The notes beneath the pieces were generated by a model. It had not been told where the DNA came from, searched no databases, and saw only the letters and a program-made list of their open reading frames with translations. Positions 19,701 through 28,044 of a stretch of 64,000 nucleotides of DNA are shown in pieces. The translations under genes and the position numbers were made by a program. How positions within the stretch are numbered: position 1 is the stretch's first letter; each line of letters begins with the position of its first letter. Origin of the DNA: Planctomycetaceae bacterium (GTDB lineage: Bacteria; Planctomycetota; Planctomycetia; Pirellulales; Pirellulaceae); NCBI GenBank assembly GCA_027487485.1, contig JAIYDN010000021.1:62001-126000 (forward strand). The letters run 5' to 3'.

Positions 19701-21082
19701 CTATTGTCGACGGTACGGGCTGGCAAGAATCCGTAAAGCGGGTACAGATTCAATGGGATATGGCAGTCAATTTGAGCAACACCGCCATAAGATGGAACAA
19801 GTCGGATGTCGATAGCGCGAGTGTCTCCTTTGCAACACAGACGTATCTCATTAACGGACGAACCGTAGCTGACATGCAGTTCAACGGAAAGTATGCAGAC
19901 GAGGTTGGATTGTTGGATGGCGATTACGAGCTAATGGTCTTAGGAGATCAAGTGACTTCGGCCGCTTCGTCTTTGTCGGGACTGGGGTTTGTCGAACAAT
20001 ATCAAGCAGTGCGGCCAAAGAATCCTTTCGAAGTAAAGATTGAACTAGCATCGCCTGTTGGAATCGGGAGCGGTGCGATCATGACAGTTCAAGTGTTAGG
20101 ACTCAATGATGCCGGAAACAGTGTTCGATACGAAGTCGATTGGAACGCCGATGGAGTTGTCGATCGAACCGTTATGGGTGGTTCCTCGATTTCGATGGAA
20201 AACGTTTCATTCGCAACGGGTGGAAGCCGAACCATTCTTGTCGAGGCTATACGAGCAGGCCAATCGATCGCTCAGGGAAGGTCGGTCGTGGATGTCGTTC
20301 CTTTGACAACTCGAGGGTCCAATTGGTTTTCCACTTTGGACGTGGATATGGATAGTACTATTTCTCCATTAGATGTTCTTACGCTCGTGAACCGGCTCAA
20401 CGAAACAAGTTCGGCGCGTCCTTATGATGTGCGACTAGACGTTGATCGAGATCAATCGATTAGTCCGCTGGATGTTCTGGCGATTATCAATCGAATCAAT
20501 GCGAATGCAGGCTCGGGACCTCCCACTCCGTTTGTGTCTGTTGCGATGGAAGATACTGGGGCATCGGACGGTTTGACATCAACGGCTAGCGTTACCGGTG
20601 TTGTTAAAGATGCAGGTGCGAAACTCTTTGTTTCGCTGGATGGCAAGCCAAGAAAAGAAGTGGTCGGAGCAATCCAATCGAATGGGCAGTTTGATCTGAC
20701 TGACGCTGCCTTGTCGCAACTTTTTGGAAGCTCGCTTGAAGGGGACCACTTGCTGACGGTGGGAACCATCTCGGGTGGTGGCGGTTGGGAAGCGATGGAT
20801 CGTCGCTTTACGCGCATCAGTCGATTGCCGAATGCATTTGAGATTCTTTCGGCAGTTCAGAAAGATGGATTACGTCTGGCTTGGACGACAGCCGGAGACG
20901 GGGTTCGTTATCGAGTTGTTCGCAAGGTGGAAGGGCAATCACCCATTGTGATTGCGGATGGGTTAGCGGAATTAGCCACTCGCATTAACCTTTCCCAGGG
21001 CCCGCACGACATATTTGTAGAAGCCTATGACCATTTGGGAAACACAACAAAAACCCAGACGCTTCAAATTCAAGTCAATTAA
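13691..21082 (+). CDS. Giant secreted ELAPOR-cadherin-dockerin protein (2463 aa)
   Basis: The basic N-terminus with IIELLDARLPLA resembles the export or sorting start seen in many large planctomycete surface proteins. Residues about 80-895 hold 17 copies plus one partial of an ELAPOR-type unit, marked by ELWKSDGT-x-GT-x-VKDI. Residues about 898-1797 hold nine cadherin-like units of exactly 100 residues (IAENSGAN, FDFETKSSY, STDQGGLF), followed by two diverged ones to about 1995. A dockerin-like pair (LDVDMDSTISPLDVLTLVNRLN and LDVDRDQSISPLDVLAIINRIN) lies near 2216-2275, then a C-terminal beta-rich domain. It overlaps the glycosyltransferase stop by 10 bp; ATG 13709 is an alternative start. 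A role in adhesion or cell-surface structure is inferred. Confidence 0.85.
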   Translation: MGVGKVMLNRLKKLQLVRRVLKRKKQTRSTKRQLIIELLDARLPLAFDTQLVKDINTSPNVFPATPEEILQIGSTLYFTAKTPATGVELWKSDGTAVGTTLVKDIWGGSGESSPRHLTNVNGTLFFRAYDGVSGEELWKSDGTDAGTVLVKDILIGSESSSPGYMTNVNGLLFFQTRNNAGAQFWKSDGTEAGTVMVKDKFFISEQQNVNGTLFFRASDGISGVELWKSDGTANGTVMVKDIFPGTNSSRPENLVNINGTVFFTADNTTNGRELWKSDGTAEGTMLVSDIEPGTDSSDPVNLTNINGTLFFRARGDLNSGELWKSDGTTLGTVKVKDINSGAPSSLTYNYINVGGTLFFSAKDEINGLELWKSDGTAAGTVMVKDINVGGSYSGLKYFTNVNGLLYFVASNGINGFELWKSNGTAAGTVMVRDILFGSESSSPRGLTNFNGTLYFSELMYRQLWKSDGTAEGTIIAKEFMVGTASSTPSSLQNVDGTLYFTAFDTNYRMWKSDGSMAGTVYASQNLGFDYMVVNGTVFFTSRANEAAGLELWKSDGTIAGTVMVKDIRVGSYSSSPSRLINVNGTLYFTADDGTNGFELWKSDGTSAGTTLVKDINPGRFSSGFSNMRNVNGVLFFAANDGTHGAELWRSDGSSVGTFMVKDIRPGALGASPGLFQFANGLVYFVANDGSNGSELWKTDGTESGTVLLKDVKAGGNGAYLGNLTNVNNTLYFVADDGFNGVELWKSDGTTEGTLLVKDIQAGSRGSSPKYLTNVNGSVFFAANDGASGFELWKSDGTSTGTVLVKDIRAGNADSLLEYLTNLNGTLFFSAFNGERIELWKSDGTTAGTNSLANEVSRNSILEPKYLTTVGDVLFYSALTDEYGFELWKLREVVNHPPMDIILSPTSVAENSGANATVGTLSTTDPDVGNTFTYTLVSGDGDSNNEAFNISGATLRAVNSFDFETKSNYTVRVRTTDQGGLFTEKALTINVTNVNEVPTDIMLSNMSIAENAGANVAVGTLNALDPDAGNTFTYSLITGTGDTDNSAFVISGSTLRAANSFNFESRSSYSVRVRSTDQGGLLTEKAFSIEVVNVNEVPTNIDLATSSIPENSGADATVGILSTLDPDFGNTFTYSLIAGTGDTNNSAFSIVGSTLIATNGFDFELKSSYNIRVRSTDQAGLFFDKALTITVTDVNETPSSIGLTSTTIAENAGPNASVGTLSTIDQDTGNTFVYTLVSGAGDTDNASFTVSGSTLRTTSSFDFETKSSYAIRLRSTDQGGLFTEKTFVITVTNVNETPFDLDLTPKTIAENSGANATVGTLSTIDPDVGSTFVYTLVAGNGDTDNAAFSISGLALRATQNFDFETKSSYSIRVRSTDQGGLFTEKPLVIAVTNVQEAPIDIDLSLKSIPENAGPNTIVGSLTTIDSDLNNEFVYTLVSGVGDADNSAFNIAGETLITKNSFDFETKSSYTVRVRSTDQGGLFTEKTFTISVTNVNETPNDLDVSLKSIAENSGANATVGTLTTIDPDAGNTFIYSLVPGAGDADNAAFSVSGSTIIANSSFDFETKSNYTLRIRSTDQGGLFTEKAFTIAVTNVNEMPTDMDVSTKMIAENSGANTTVGNLTTIDPDVGSAFLYALVTGIGDTDNAAFNIVGSTIRATNSFDFERKSSYSVRMRSTDQGGLFTEKVFVITVINVNEMPTDLDLSPKTIAENMVANSVVGTLRSTDPDVGNAFSYTLVTGAGSTDNESFAIVNDQLKAIPSFDFENKKNYSIRVRTTDVGGLSFEKTIPISILDVNEVPGIQLSNLALSVNESITTGLVVADVGIVDDALGFNSVSLSGPDVSLFEVIGGKLRLKPSQLDFETKPALRVTVSVDDPTLGSTPDQSIEVVLGVTDVNEAPTEVRLNNLVSRVSEEVTFTQPTLLADVAVVDDALGTSQLVLSGPDSSHFEVRDRKLWLKPGTRFDFETQSSYQARIEAFDPSLANSPSVLRNFVLSVDNVPEVTGVTIVDGTGWQESVKRVQIQWDMAVNLSNTAIRWNKSDVDSASVSFATQTYLINGRTVADMQFNGKYADEVGLLDGDYELMVLGDQVTSAASSLSGLGFVEQYQAVRPKNPFEVKIELASPVGIGSGAIMTVQVLGLNDAGNSVRYEVDWNADGVVDRTVMGGSSISMENVSFATGGSRTILVEAIRAGQSIAQGRSVVDVVPLTTRGSNWFSTLDVDMDSTISPLDVLTLVNRLNETSSARPYDVRLDVDRDQSISPLDVLAIINRINANAGSGPPTPFVSVAMEDTGASDGLTSTASVTGVVKDAGAKLFVSLDGKPRKEVVGAIQSNGQFDLTDAALSQLFGSSLEGDHLLTVGTISGGGGWEAMDRRFTRISRLPNAFEILSAVQKDGLRLAWTTAGDGVRYRVVRKVEGQSPIVIADGLAELATRINLSQGPHDIFVEAYDHLGNTTKTQTLQIQVN
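13940..16370 (+). repeat. ELAPOR-type coding repeats, about 18 units
   Basis: Units of roughly 125-150 bp each encode a motif close to ELWKSDGTAAGTVMVKDI followed by a G-x-x-SS turn and an NVNGTLFF strand. Lengths vary between units, unlike the exact 300-bp block that follows. The last copy is truncated (FELWKLREV). Confidence 0.85.
16381..19080 (+). repeat. Nine tandem 300-bp cadherin-like coding units
   Basis: Units begin at 16381, 16681, 16981, 17281, 17581, 17881, 18181, 18481 and 18781, with no length change in any of them. Each encodes D-x-x-LS...IAEN...DPDxGN-F-YTLV-G-GD-DN-AF...FDFE-KSSY...VR-RSTDQGGLF-EK...VTNVNE. Nucleotide divergence between units is moderate, so this is not a fresh expansion. 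Confidence 0.9.
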
Positions 21083-21143
21083 AGCGTCCAACGAATCAGC
21101 TGGAAGCCACGGGAACTGACATGCATGAATTGGATGCCGAGAC

Positions 21144-21530
21144 TTACGACATGCAAGCTTGAAGCAATTTGAAAATCCAGGCAAGCGATAGGACTGCGAC
21201 CCAGCTGATACCGATTCGATTTGACAATCGAACTTGTTCGCGGCGTGCTGCTTGAACTCCAACAATCCATAAGGAGTAACATGTCATGCACGCGATAGGA
21301 ATCGTCATGGGATTATGGTGCAGTGAACCGTAAAAATCGCCACGTATCAGACACAAGATACTACGCGTACCACCCGTGGACGGTGCAGGCATGCCTGTTA
21401 TCGCAAGGAAAAGCGAAGGCGGCAAGCAACAACTGCTGAGCCAGTACAGTTGCCACACTCCGTAAACAACCATCATGGCCATCGCAGTGCAACGCAGCAT
21501 TTTGTGCGAGATATGCATCCAGTTCTTCAT
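21144..21530 (-). CDS. DUF2752-like membrane protein
   Basis: This 128-residue protein has three or four hydrophobic segments. The core GMPAPSTGGTRSILCLIRGDFYGSLHHNP matches the DUF2752 pattern (G-P-CP-C-G-TR ... GD...A-NP), but the two cysteines of the usual CPxCG are Ala and Ser/Thr here, so any redox or metal role of that motif would be lost. The ATG at 21530 follows a 43-residue membrane peptide gene after 30 bp on the same strand; the two probably form one unit. Function of DUF2752 proteins is unknown. Its end converges on the giant repeat gene, with about 60 bp between the stops. Confidence 0.65.
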   Translation of the reverse strand: MKNWMHISHKMLRCTAMAMMVVYGVWQLYWLSSCCLPPSLFLAITGMPAPSTGGTRSILCLIRGDFYGSLHHNPMTIPIACMTCYSLWIVGVQAARREQVRLSNRIGISWVAVLSLAWIFKLLQACMS

Positions 21531-21560
21531 ACTGAAGATGAGTTATCACTCATGCTCTTT

Positions 21561-21692
21561 TTACTCATAGCCTTTGCATGAATCGATCAAGAATGGGATC
21601 CAGCAAAGTGGTAGACAAAAGAACAACAGCAGAATAAAGGCGATCAGTCCAGTCTGGTTGAGTCCGATGAAAACAGCTTTTCCTTGAGGCAT
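21561..21692 (-). CDS. 43-aa single-span membrane peptide with CWIPFLIDSC motif
   Basis: The frame runs ATG 21692 to TAA 21561 and encodes MPQGKAVFIG, then a hydrophobic span GLIAFILLLFFCLPLCWIPFLI and a short tail DSCKGYE. The CWIPF-x-x-DSCK ending resembles the membrane-edge part of LITAF-like domains, though the zinc-ribbon cysteine pairs are absent. It sits directly upstream of the DUF2752-like gene, and coding style (no rare stops, ATG start) supports a real gene. The likeness to LITAF is a pattern impression, not a tested homology. Confidence 0.5.
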   Translation of the reverse strand: MPQGKAVFIGLNQTGLIAFILLLFFCLPLCWIPFLIDSCKGYE

Positions 21693-21883
21693 TTTAGATC
21701 CTAGTTTTCGAAGATGATATCAACAGGGAGTCACGTATCGTCCCGGCTGGATTTTAGGCCTATTTGAAGTCGGATGCTACGGCGGTGGCAATTTTTGACC
21801 TTAATAATCGCTGGCGTCAGAGTCTGTCGAAGGATGAAAATCGCGACGTCCAGTAACCACGGCAGCAGTCGCTATGGTTGTGC

Positions 21884-21889
21884 TATAAT
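21884..21889 (+). promoter_or_regulatory. Extended -10 box (TGcTATAAT) for esterase gene
   Basis: A perfect TATAAT preceded by TGC at 21881-21883 sits 54 bp before ATG 21944. No matching -35 box is visible, as expected for an extended -10 promoter. It also argues against the earlier in-frame start at 21878. Confidence 0.5.
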
Positions 21890-21943
21890 TTGATTTCCGG
21901 CCATGATTGCCTACCCTCCTCTCACACCTTGATTTTCACTGCT

Positions 21944-23755
21944 ATGAATGCAAAAGCGTATCTCGTCGCAACGATCGTTGCTCTGTCTTGTGGTCTTGTT
22001 CGAGCTGATGATTTCGATCTCTATTACCTTGGTGGTCAATCCAACATGGAGGGGTTTGGTTCGAATTCGGGACTGGATGCCAGCAATCGTTCGCCAGTTC
22101 AGGATGCTTGGATATACCAATCAACACCATTGCCCGATCAACAGCCGGCATCAGGGGTCGGCAAATGGTCGGTGGTTCAACCGGGGCATGGGACAGGATT
22201 CACAATGGATGGAACCGAGAATCGACTTAGCGATCGTTTCGGAGCCGAACTTAGTTTCGCAAGAACTCTCCGTGCTCTTCGACCGAACCGCAAAATCGCG
22301 ATCATCAAGTATGCTCGTAACGGCTCATCCCTTGATCAGTCGTCGGCTGCTCACTGGGGTTGCTGGGAGCCCGATTTCGAAGCAAAAACAGGTGCTTTCC
22401 GCAATATAAACCAATACGATCAATTCTTGGCAACTCTACGTGGTGCCTTAAGCGTTTCGGATATCGATGGAGACGGAACGGCGGATCGGCTTGTGCCCGC
22501 TGGCATCTTGTGGATGCAAGGAGAGAGCGACGCGACCCATGGCGAGCAAGTTGCTCAAGCCTATGAGAAGAACTTAAAGCGGTTGATGGATCTTATGCGT
22601 TCGGCGATGCGATCGGACGATCTACCTGTCATCATCGGTCGAATCTCCGATTCAAAAAAAGGGGGAGCCGACTTGATTTGGAAACATGGTGACATCGTGC
22701 GTGCCGGACAGGCTAGTTTTGTATACAACGACAAAGCCGCAAAACTCATCACGGATACGGATTTGTACAAGTACTCTGATCCTTGGCACTACGATACTCA
22801 GGGTTATCTTGACTTGGGCGCCAAGTTCGCCAATGCAGTTTTGACGATGCCAAGACCGAGTGCAACGTCCCTTTTTGAAGAAGGTGGCAAGCTCGAAGTC
22901 GAGGTAGGAAACGGGGCTGGAGGCGAGGGGCCAGCATGGGATTCTGAATTGGGAGTTTTAACCAGTGGGAATGGTAACATTCATCGTTGGTCCAATGATC
23001 GCATGGCTTCTGTTTATCGCGACGGAGCTGGAACAAATGGATTGCTATTTGATGCCAAGGGAAATCTGTTGGCATGCGAGCCGAAACTACGACGCGTCAC
23101 TCGAACCGACAGGCAAGGTAATCTGACCGTCTTGACAGATGCCTTCCAGGGAAAGACGTACAACACGCCGAACGATCTTACGATGGACTCGCAAGGAAGA
23201 ATCTATTTCTCCGATCCTCGCTACGGCGAACGTGCCGGTATGGAGATACTTGATGAAAACGGAAAAACGATCGAAGGGGTTTATCGTATTGATCTGGATG
23301 GCAAGGTCCAGCGCGTGATCGATAGAGAAGTGGAAAGGGCTAACGGTGTTCTTGTCACATCCGATGACAAACATTTGTTGGTGGCAGACAATAACAACGA
23401 TTCGCTGGGCGGAGCTCGGAAGCTATGGAGATTCGATTTAAAGAAGGATGGCTCGGTTGATAAGTCGTCCGCGAAAGTGCTTTTCGATTGGGGGCAAGGG
23501 CGCGGACCGGACGGTGTGAAGCAAGATTTGAGCGGCAATCTTTACGTGGCAGGTGGTTTAAACCGAAGCAATCCTCCTGCAGAACCTGATTCTAGTGTGC
23601 GTGGAGGCATCTACGTTCTGACTATCGATGGTGAGTTATTGGATTTTCTGCCTGTTCCAACGGACGAAGTCACCAATTGCGCACTTGGGGGAAAAGATCG
23701 AAAGACGCTTTACGTCACCGGTGGAGGAACGCTGTATAGCGCTCGACTGAAATAG
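21944..23755 (+). CDS. Sialate O-acetylesterase-type SGNH domain fused to SMP-30/gluconolactonase propeller
   Basis: This 603-residue protein starts with a signal peptide (AYLVATIVALSCGLVRA) at ATG 21944. The first domain (about 20-320) is a SASA/DUF303 carbohydrate esterase: YYLGGQSNMEGFG carries the nucleophile Ser, WMQGESD the second block, and DPWHYDTQGYLDLG the Asp-x-x-His block. The second domain (about 330-600) is an SMP-30/gluconolactonase-like beta-propeller (EGPAWD, NDLTMDSQGRIYFSDPRYG, ERANGVLVTSDDKHLLVAD). It probably removes acetyl groups from and processes sugars outside the cytoplasm. The pairing fits a polysaccharide degrader; the exact substrate is not readable. Confidence 0.85.
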   Translation: MNAKAYLVATIVALSCGLVRADDFDLYYLGGQSNMEGFGSNSGLDASNRSPVQDAWIYQSTPLPDQQPASGVGKWSVVQPGHGTGFTMDGTENRLSDRFGAELSFARTLRALRPNRKIAIIKYARNGSSLDQSSAAHWGCWEPDFEAKTGAFRNINQYDQFLATLRGALSVSDIDGDGTADRLVPAGILWMQGESDATHGEQVAQAYEKNLKRLMDLMRSAMRSDDLPVIIGRISDSKKGGADLIWKHGDIVRAGQASFVYNDKAAKLITDTDLYKYSDPWHYDTQGYLDLGAKFANAVLTMPRPSATSLFEEGGKLEVEVGNGAGGEGPAWDSELGVLTSGNGNIHRWSNDRMASVYRDGAGTNGLLFDAKGNLLACEPKLRRVTRTDRQGNLTVLTDAFQGKTYNTPNDLTMDSQGRIYFSDPRYGERAGMEILDENGKTIEGVYRIDLDGKVQRVIDREVERANGVLVTSDDKHLLVADNNNDSLGGARKLWRFDLKKDGSVDKSSAKVLFDWGQGRGPDGVKQDLSGNLYVAGGLNRSNPPAEPDSSVRGGIYVLTIDGELLDFLPVPTDEVTNCALGGKDRKTLYVTGGGTLYSARLK

Positions 23756-23784
23756 AGTGATTGGAATGATGACCAGAAGTTGGA

Positions 23785-23808
23785 CCGAAGTCTGGCGACT
23801 CCGGCTAC
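23785..23808. repeat. Dispersed 24-bp element, copy 1
   Basis: The 24 bases from CCGAAGTCTGG to CCGGCTAC are exactly the reverse complement of 50350-50373. It lies in the gap between two convergent genes. Confidence 0.7.
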
Positions 23809-23842
23809 TTAGGTTATTCACCAGCTTGTTATAAAACGAAAA

Positions 23843-23870
23843 AACCTTTGTCGCAGAAGCGACAAAGGTT
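23843..23870. terminator. Strong bidirectional terminator hairpin
   Basis: A perfect 12-bp stem (AACCTTTGTCGC / GCGACAAAGGTT) with the loop AGAA lies between convergent stops at 23755 and 23902. An A-rich stretch on the left and T-rich bases on the right suit termination from both directions. Confidence 0.85.
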
Positions 23871-23901
23871 TGATTCGTTTTGGGTGAAGAAAAGTTTGGT
23901 T

Positions 23902-24474
<573 letters not shown>

Positions 24475-25561
24475 ATTTTTGGTCTCCGTTACCTTCCAAT
24501 AGTGAATGAGTCCGGACTGAGTACGATGCGTACTCCTTCCATGACGGTATTTGCCCTTGCTGGTCCAAATGGTGATCGCTTACCTTTCAATCAATAATGA
24601 TCGATAGGTGTGATCCACCCTTTGTTCACAACTGGGTCCGGGCATTAACATCATTTCGAACAACCGCTGTTCGCTACGAAAAGCAAAGCTCCGTCTCTGC
24701 AATTTCCGTTTCGAACCGTTCTGCTTTTGAACCGACTCGAATCCTCAGCTTAAGTATTTGACGAGCAACCGCACCCCTACGACGGAACGCATTTACTCAC
24801 TCCAAGCATTCGAATTCGGTGTACCAGCCAAGCCAGGCAGGCAGGAAGATAGCACACACCACCGGCCGTACAGTTGCATCGAAGAAACTGCGTACCGGTA
24901 GCCGAATCCACGACGAGAGACCGCGGATTGCATGCACTTTTTCCCCCCTATCTAACGAGGCCAGTCTTTTCAAAATACTGGACTTGACTCTCACGAGTTG
25001 TCCAGCGCAGAAAAGGCCGTCCTGCACCTTGTTTCGATTCAAACCGGGGGATTACTTTAGAAAGAATCTTCGGTTGGTACAGTAAGACCGAAATCGTGTG
25101 CAAGAGCATGCCAAACCGACAAAAATTGATCGAAGATTCAAATTCTGAATGGTTTCCGTAAAGCCATTTCTTCTTTTCAATCGTCAAATCTTCTGAAATA
25201 ACGCTGTCTTGCGGTCTGATGGACGACAAGCATGAAGCGATCTCGAAAGTTTCGTGATGATTGCTGCATCTTTTCCCGTGCGACCAGATCCTGTCCGTAA
25301 CCGCAGATTGAGAGGTCCGGGACCAATTGTCAGAACTGGTCCAAGACGACTTAAACGAAAAGAATCTGCCATTTCAATTGGACCAATCGCTCGAACCCCA
25401 TGAATGCTTCAAGGGACAACGCGTTGGGCGTCGGTATCTAGTGACCTCATTGTTGGCATAAACCCTTTTGGTTCGAAATGGACTACAATACAGCCTTCTG
25501 AAGACCGCCTCCTGTGCTGCTCCCTACCTTCGCCGATCCATTTCCATTTCCAAGATACTCT
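24475..25561. other. About 1.1 kb with no convincing gene
   Basis: Short ORFs exist on both strands but overlap each other and encode no recognisable or protein-like sequence. I see no tRNA, rRNA, tmRNA, RNase P or SRP RNA signature. The region must include the promoters of the regulator (minus) and of the membrane protein (plus); an inverted repeat GGACCA...TGGTCC lies near 25320-25345. Confidence 0.5.
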
Positions 25562-26269
25562 ATGGCAGATAAGAAATCGAAATTCCTACACTGGGACAAG
25601 TTGGCCTTTTGGATTATTGGCGGTCTTGTCTTGTTTTTGATCGGATTCAGCTATTTTTGGTCCAATCTGACTTTGGCTGGGGAAGAGTTTTCGCCGGAGT
25701 TGTTTCAGGTTCGGGCGTTTTCGTATTGGAGACTGCCCGGCACCAAAATGAGACTGAGTGCGACGAAGATTGGGGTGTCGAGCAGCCCATGCACGAAGCA
25801 TATCCTGAATCATTTAAAACCCATTCCTACTGGCCTTACCTGGCAAGTGATCACCGCCAGCCAAGGGAGCGCAAACGATCAGCTAGCACCAGGTATCTTG
25901 ACGAAGTACCTGTACCAAAAGAACCCTAACGGTGACTCGTACTGGGACGACTGGAGCTTCCATCATCCCAAACAGGCTGCCATTCTTTGGCCGGTCGTTC
26001 AGCAAGCCGCGATGAGGGAGCTGTATGTATGTGTCCCTGATTTGCTGCGAGCTGCCGAAGCGGGTGGTGAAGAGGGGATCAAAGACAGTCAATTGAATGT
26101 TGCTTTGAAACGAATCTGCTTGAAAGCTGCTTCGATGAAGCAGCAAGCCTTCGCTTCATCTTCCGATGCTGCCACGAGTTCTTCTTCGCTCGGCCAATGG
26201 GCGCGTGATTTTGCTGGCGATGTTCTGGAGGATCCCGAGGTTCAGGACGCGATTTCGACCATGAACTAA
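25562..26269 (+). CDS. Conserved-looking hypothetical membrane-anchored protein
   Basis: The protein is 235 residues from ATG 25562, with a short basic N-terminus, one membrane span (LAFWIIGGLVLFLIGFSYFW, about 11-30), and an exported or periplasmic soluble part. The soluble part contains many aromatic residues and ends in a Ser/Ala-rich linker and a short acidic helix. I do not recognise a family. Its composition is normal for this window. The earlier in-frame start at 25514 would place proline-rich residues before the span and is less likely. It precedes the envelope-like module by about 300 bp on the same strand, with no evidence that they are co-transcribed. Confidence 0.65.
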   Translation: MADKKSKFLHWDKLAFWIIGGLVLFLIGFSYFWSNLTLAGEEFSPELFQVRAFSYWRLPGTKMRLSATKIGVSSSPCTKHILNHLKPIPTGLTWQVITASQGSANDQLAPGILTKYLYQKNPNGDSYWDDWSFHHPKQAAILWPVVQQAAMRELYVCVPDLLRAAEAGGEEGIKDSQLNVALKRICLKAASMKQQAFASSSDAATSSSSLGQWARDFAGDVLEDPEVQDAISTMN

Positions 26270-26580
26270 CTGGTCGGTCGACCGCTTTTTCCTTCCCCAG
26301 GTTTCCTATTTGCCGTGGTTTGACCCAATCCGTAAAACTGGTCTTTTCCCGGCGGATTCTCATGGCTAGCCTGCCCAGAGCGTTCTTGAAAAACCACAGG
26401 CCGCAGGGTCTTCTTAGGTTTCCTAGATTCGCTGATCGTTAAAGACTAAAGAACAAAACTGATATTGCCGATACAGCCCGATAGGCAGTCGAGTTCTTGA
26501 GCCTTTTTGGCCTGATTCGATCAACAAGCAGAATACCGAGCCCTGAAATAGGGCAGTTTGGTTCGAAAGGAATCGTCCCA
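26270..26580. other. 310-bp spacer upstream of the envelope-like module
   Basis: No gene seen. It contains the palindrome CGGTCGACCG (26275-26284) followed by five T, which has no loop and is a poor terminator. The promoter of the 26581 gene should lie here. Confidence 0.4.
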
Positions 26581-27984
26581 ATGTCCGCAGCAACCAGTCA
26601 AAGCAATCATCCTTATCCACGCGGAAGTGGTTTTGGCTCTGTCCCAGTGTTGTTTGCGCTGCGCAACGTTCAACCCAAAATTCTTGCTGGCACGAATTCT
26701 CCAGCGACCTCGATTGCCTCTGCAGCAACAGCACTCGCGGACGCCTCATCCACCATCGCGAAGCACCCTCAAGCTCCGTCGGCAACACCAAGCTCGGCGA
26801 TCGAATCGAAAGCAGCATCGGCAAGCCAAGCTCGGTCAAGCAGCTCTACTATCAATCGGGTCTACAATGGTGCGATTGGATTGCTTGTGTTGGCGTTGGT
26901 GTTGTTGGTGATTCGAAATTCGCAAAACTCCGGTTCTCCGTCGGTCGCCAAAAACGAACCCAAATCGACTTTTGAGAACATGCGTGAACCGCTTAACAAC
27001 ATTCAGCCAACCGACACAAGCATCGCATCCACCGTAGCGAAGAATGTTGCGAGTCCGGAACAGGATCTGATTCCATCCGACAAGCTCTTGCAGCAAACAT
27101 CCTTGGACCATGATTCTGTTTCCGAGGAAGAGGAAGAGTTTCAAGTTGGCTCCATCGAGTTAGGATCGCCAGCGCCCGATCTATCAAGCGAACTCGCGTC
27201 AGTTCCTTTGCCGAAGTTATTAACGGAAGAAAAAGGAATTAGCCTAACGTCAAATTCGAATCAGGAATCTGGGCTCCAGTTCGCATCGAAGCCACCGATT
27301 CAGCCCATGCTGCTAGACGGTCCGCAGGGCAATGCAGCAACCAGCCCAGTCAACGGCAGGGACGTCTCAGCGAGCAGCAACACGACAAGTAACGCTGTCC
27401 CCAAAGCTGCTCCGCCTCAGGCTCCCGTCAACAATCTTGTCGACACGGGGGTGACGTTACCCATTGATTTGTTGATCGAGCTTCATCAAAAGAACAGCGG
27501 GAACACTTCGTCCACCAACAGTTTAAATAACGCGAAGGCATCCACGGTTAGCTACCCAACCTACGTGCCAGAAGCTTCGATGCAAGGTTATCCGAACATG
27601 CAAGGGAATTCCAACTTGCAAAACAATCCTATGTTCACTGGGGCTGCGTCATCGCAAATGCTGACGGGGCAACCTTATCCGCCTATCTCGCCAGAATATA
27701 AGCCAGTGACGGTTCCGGCATATGAGCGAAATGCAGAAGTCAACAACATGCGAGGAAGCACCGACCCTTCCACTGGATTTGTTCGTCAACCGAGCGCGAA
27801 GGCCTCCATGCATCCAGCTGGCCAGATTATCTCCAATGGTTCGAACCGGTACCAAGGGGCGCCGATTCAGCAGCCGGATGCATCGACGACGAAACAACCT
27901 TACATGCCGTATGTGGCACCGACTCAACCGCTACCATCGAATTTGGGCGGCAATTCAACGGGCTATCCTCCTACGTCCAACTAA
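26581..27984 (+). CDS. Low-complexity single-span membrane protein, first gene of three
   Basis: This 467-residue protein (ATG 26581) is rich in Ser, Asn, Pro, Ala and Gln. It has one clear membrane span (IGLLVLALVLLVIRNSQ) near residues 98-116 and an otherwise disordered-looking body with Tyr-Pro and Asn-rich tracts towards the C-terminus. No family is recognised. The gene is followed after 60 bp by a BY-kinase-like ATPase gene and then an ExeA-like ATPase, an arrangement that suggests an envelope or exopolysaccharide assembly partner. The upstream in-frame start at 26497 is possible but adds a sequence with no signal character. Confidence 0.65.
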   Translation: MSAATSQSNHPYPRGSGFGSVPVLFALRNVQPKILAGTNSPATSIASAATALADASSTIAKHPQAPSATPSSAIESKAASASQARSSSSTINRVYNGAIGLLVLALVLLVIRNSQNSGSPSVAKNEPKSTFENMREPLNNIQPTDTSIASTVAKNVASPEQDLIPSDKLLQQTSLDHDSVSEEEEEFQVGSIELGSPAPDLSSELASVPLPKLLTEEKGISLTSNSNQESGLQFASKPPIQPMLLDGPQGNAATSPVNGRDVSASSNTTSNAVPKAAPPQAPVNNLVDTGVTLPIDLLIELHQKNSGNTSSTNSLNNAKASTVSYPTYVPEASMQGYPNMQGNSNLQNNPMFTGAASSQMLTGQPYPPISPEYKPVTVPAYERNAEVNNMRGSTDPSTGFVRQPSAKASMHPAGQIISNGSNRYQGAPIQQPDASTTKQPYMPYVAPTQPLPSNLGGNSTGYPPTSN

Positions 27985-28044
27985 TGCCCTCACTTTCAAC
28001 CTAAAACCTGTGCAACGTCAACGAACGACCGAACGGAATAGACG

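Noticed and set aside
24797-25372. Several overlapping ORFs of 60-93 codons on both strands
   Set aside because: No start context, no recognisable sequence and heavy mutual overlap.
26275-26290. Terminator after the membrane protein gene
   Set aside because: CGGTCGACCG has no room for a loop, leaving a stem of about 3 bp before the T-run.
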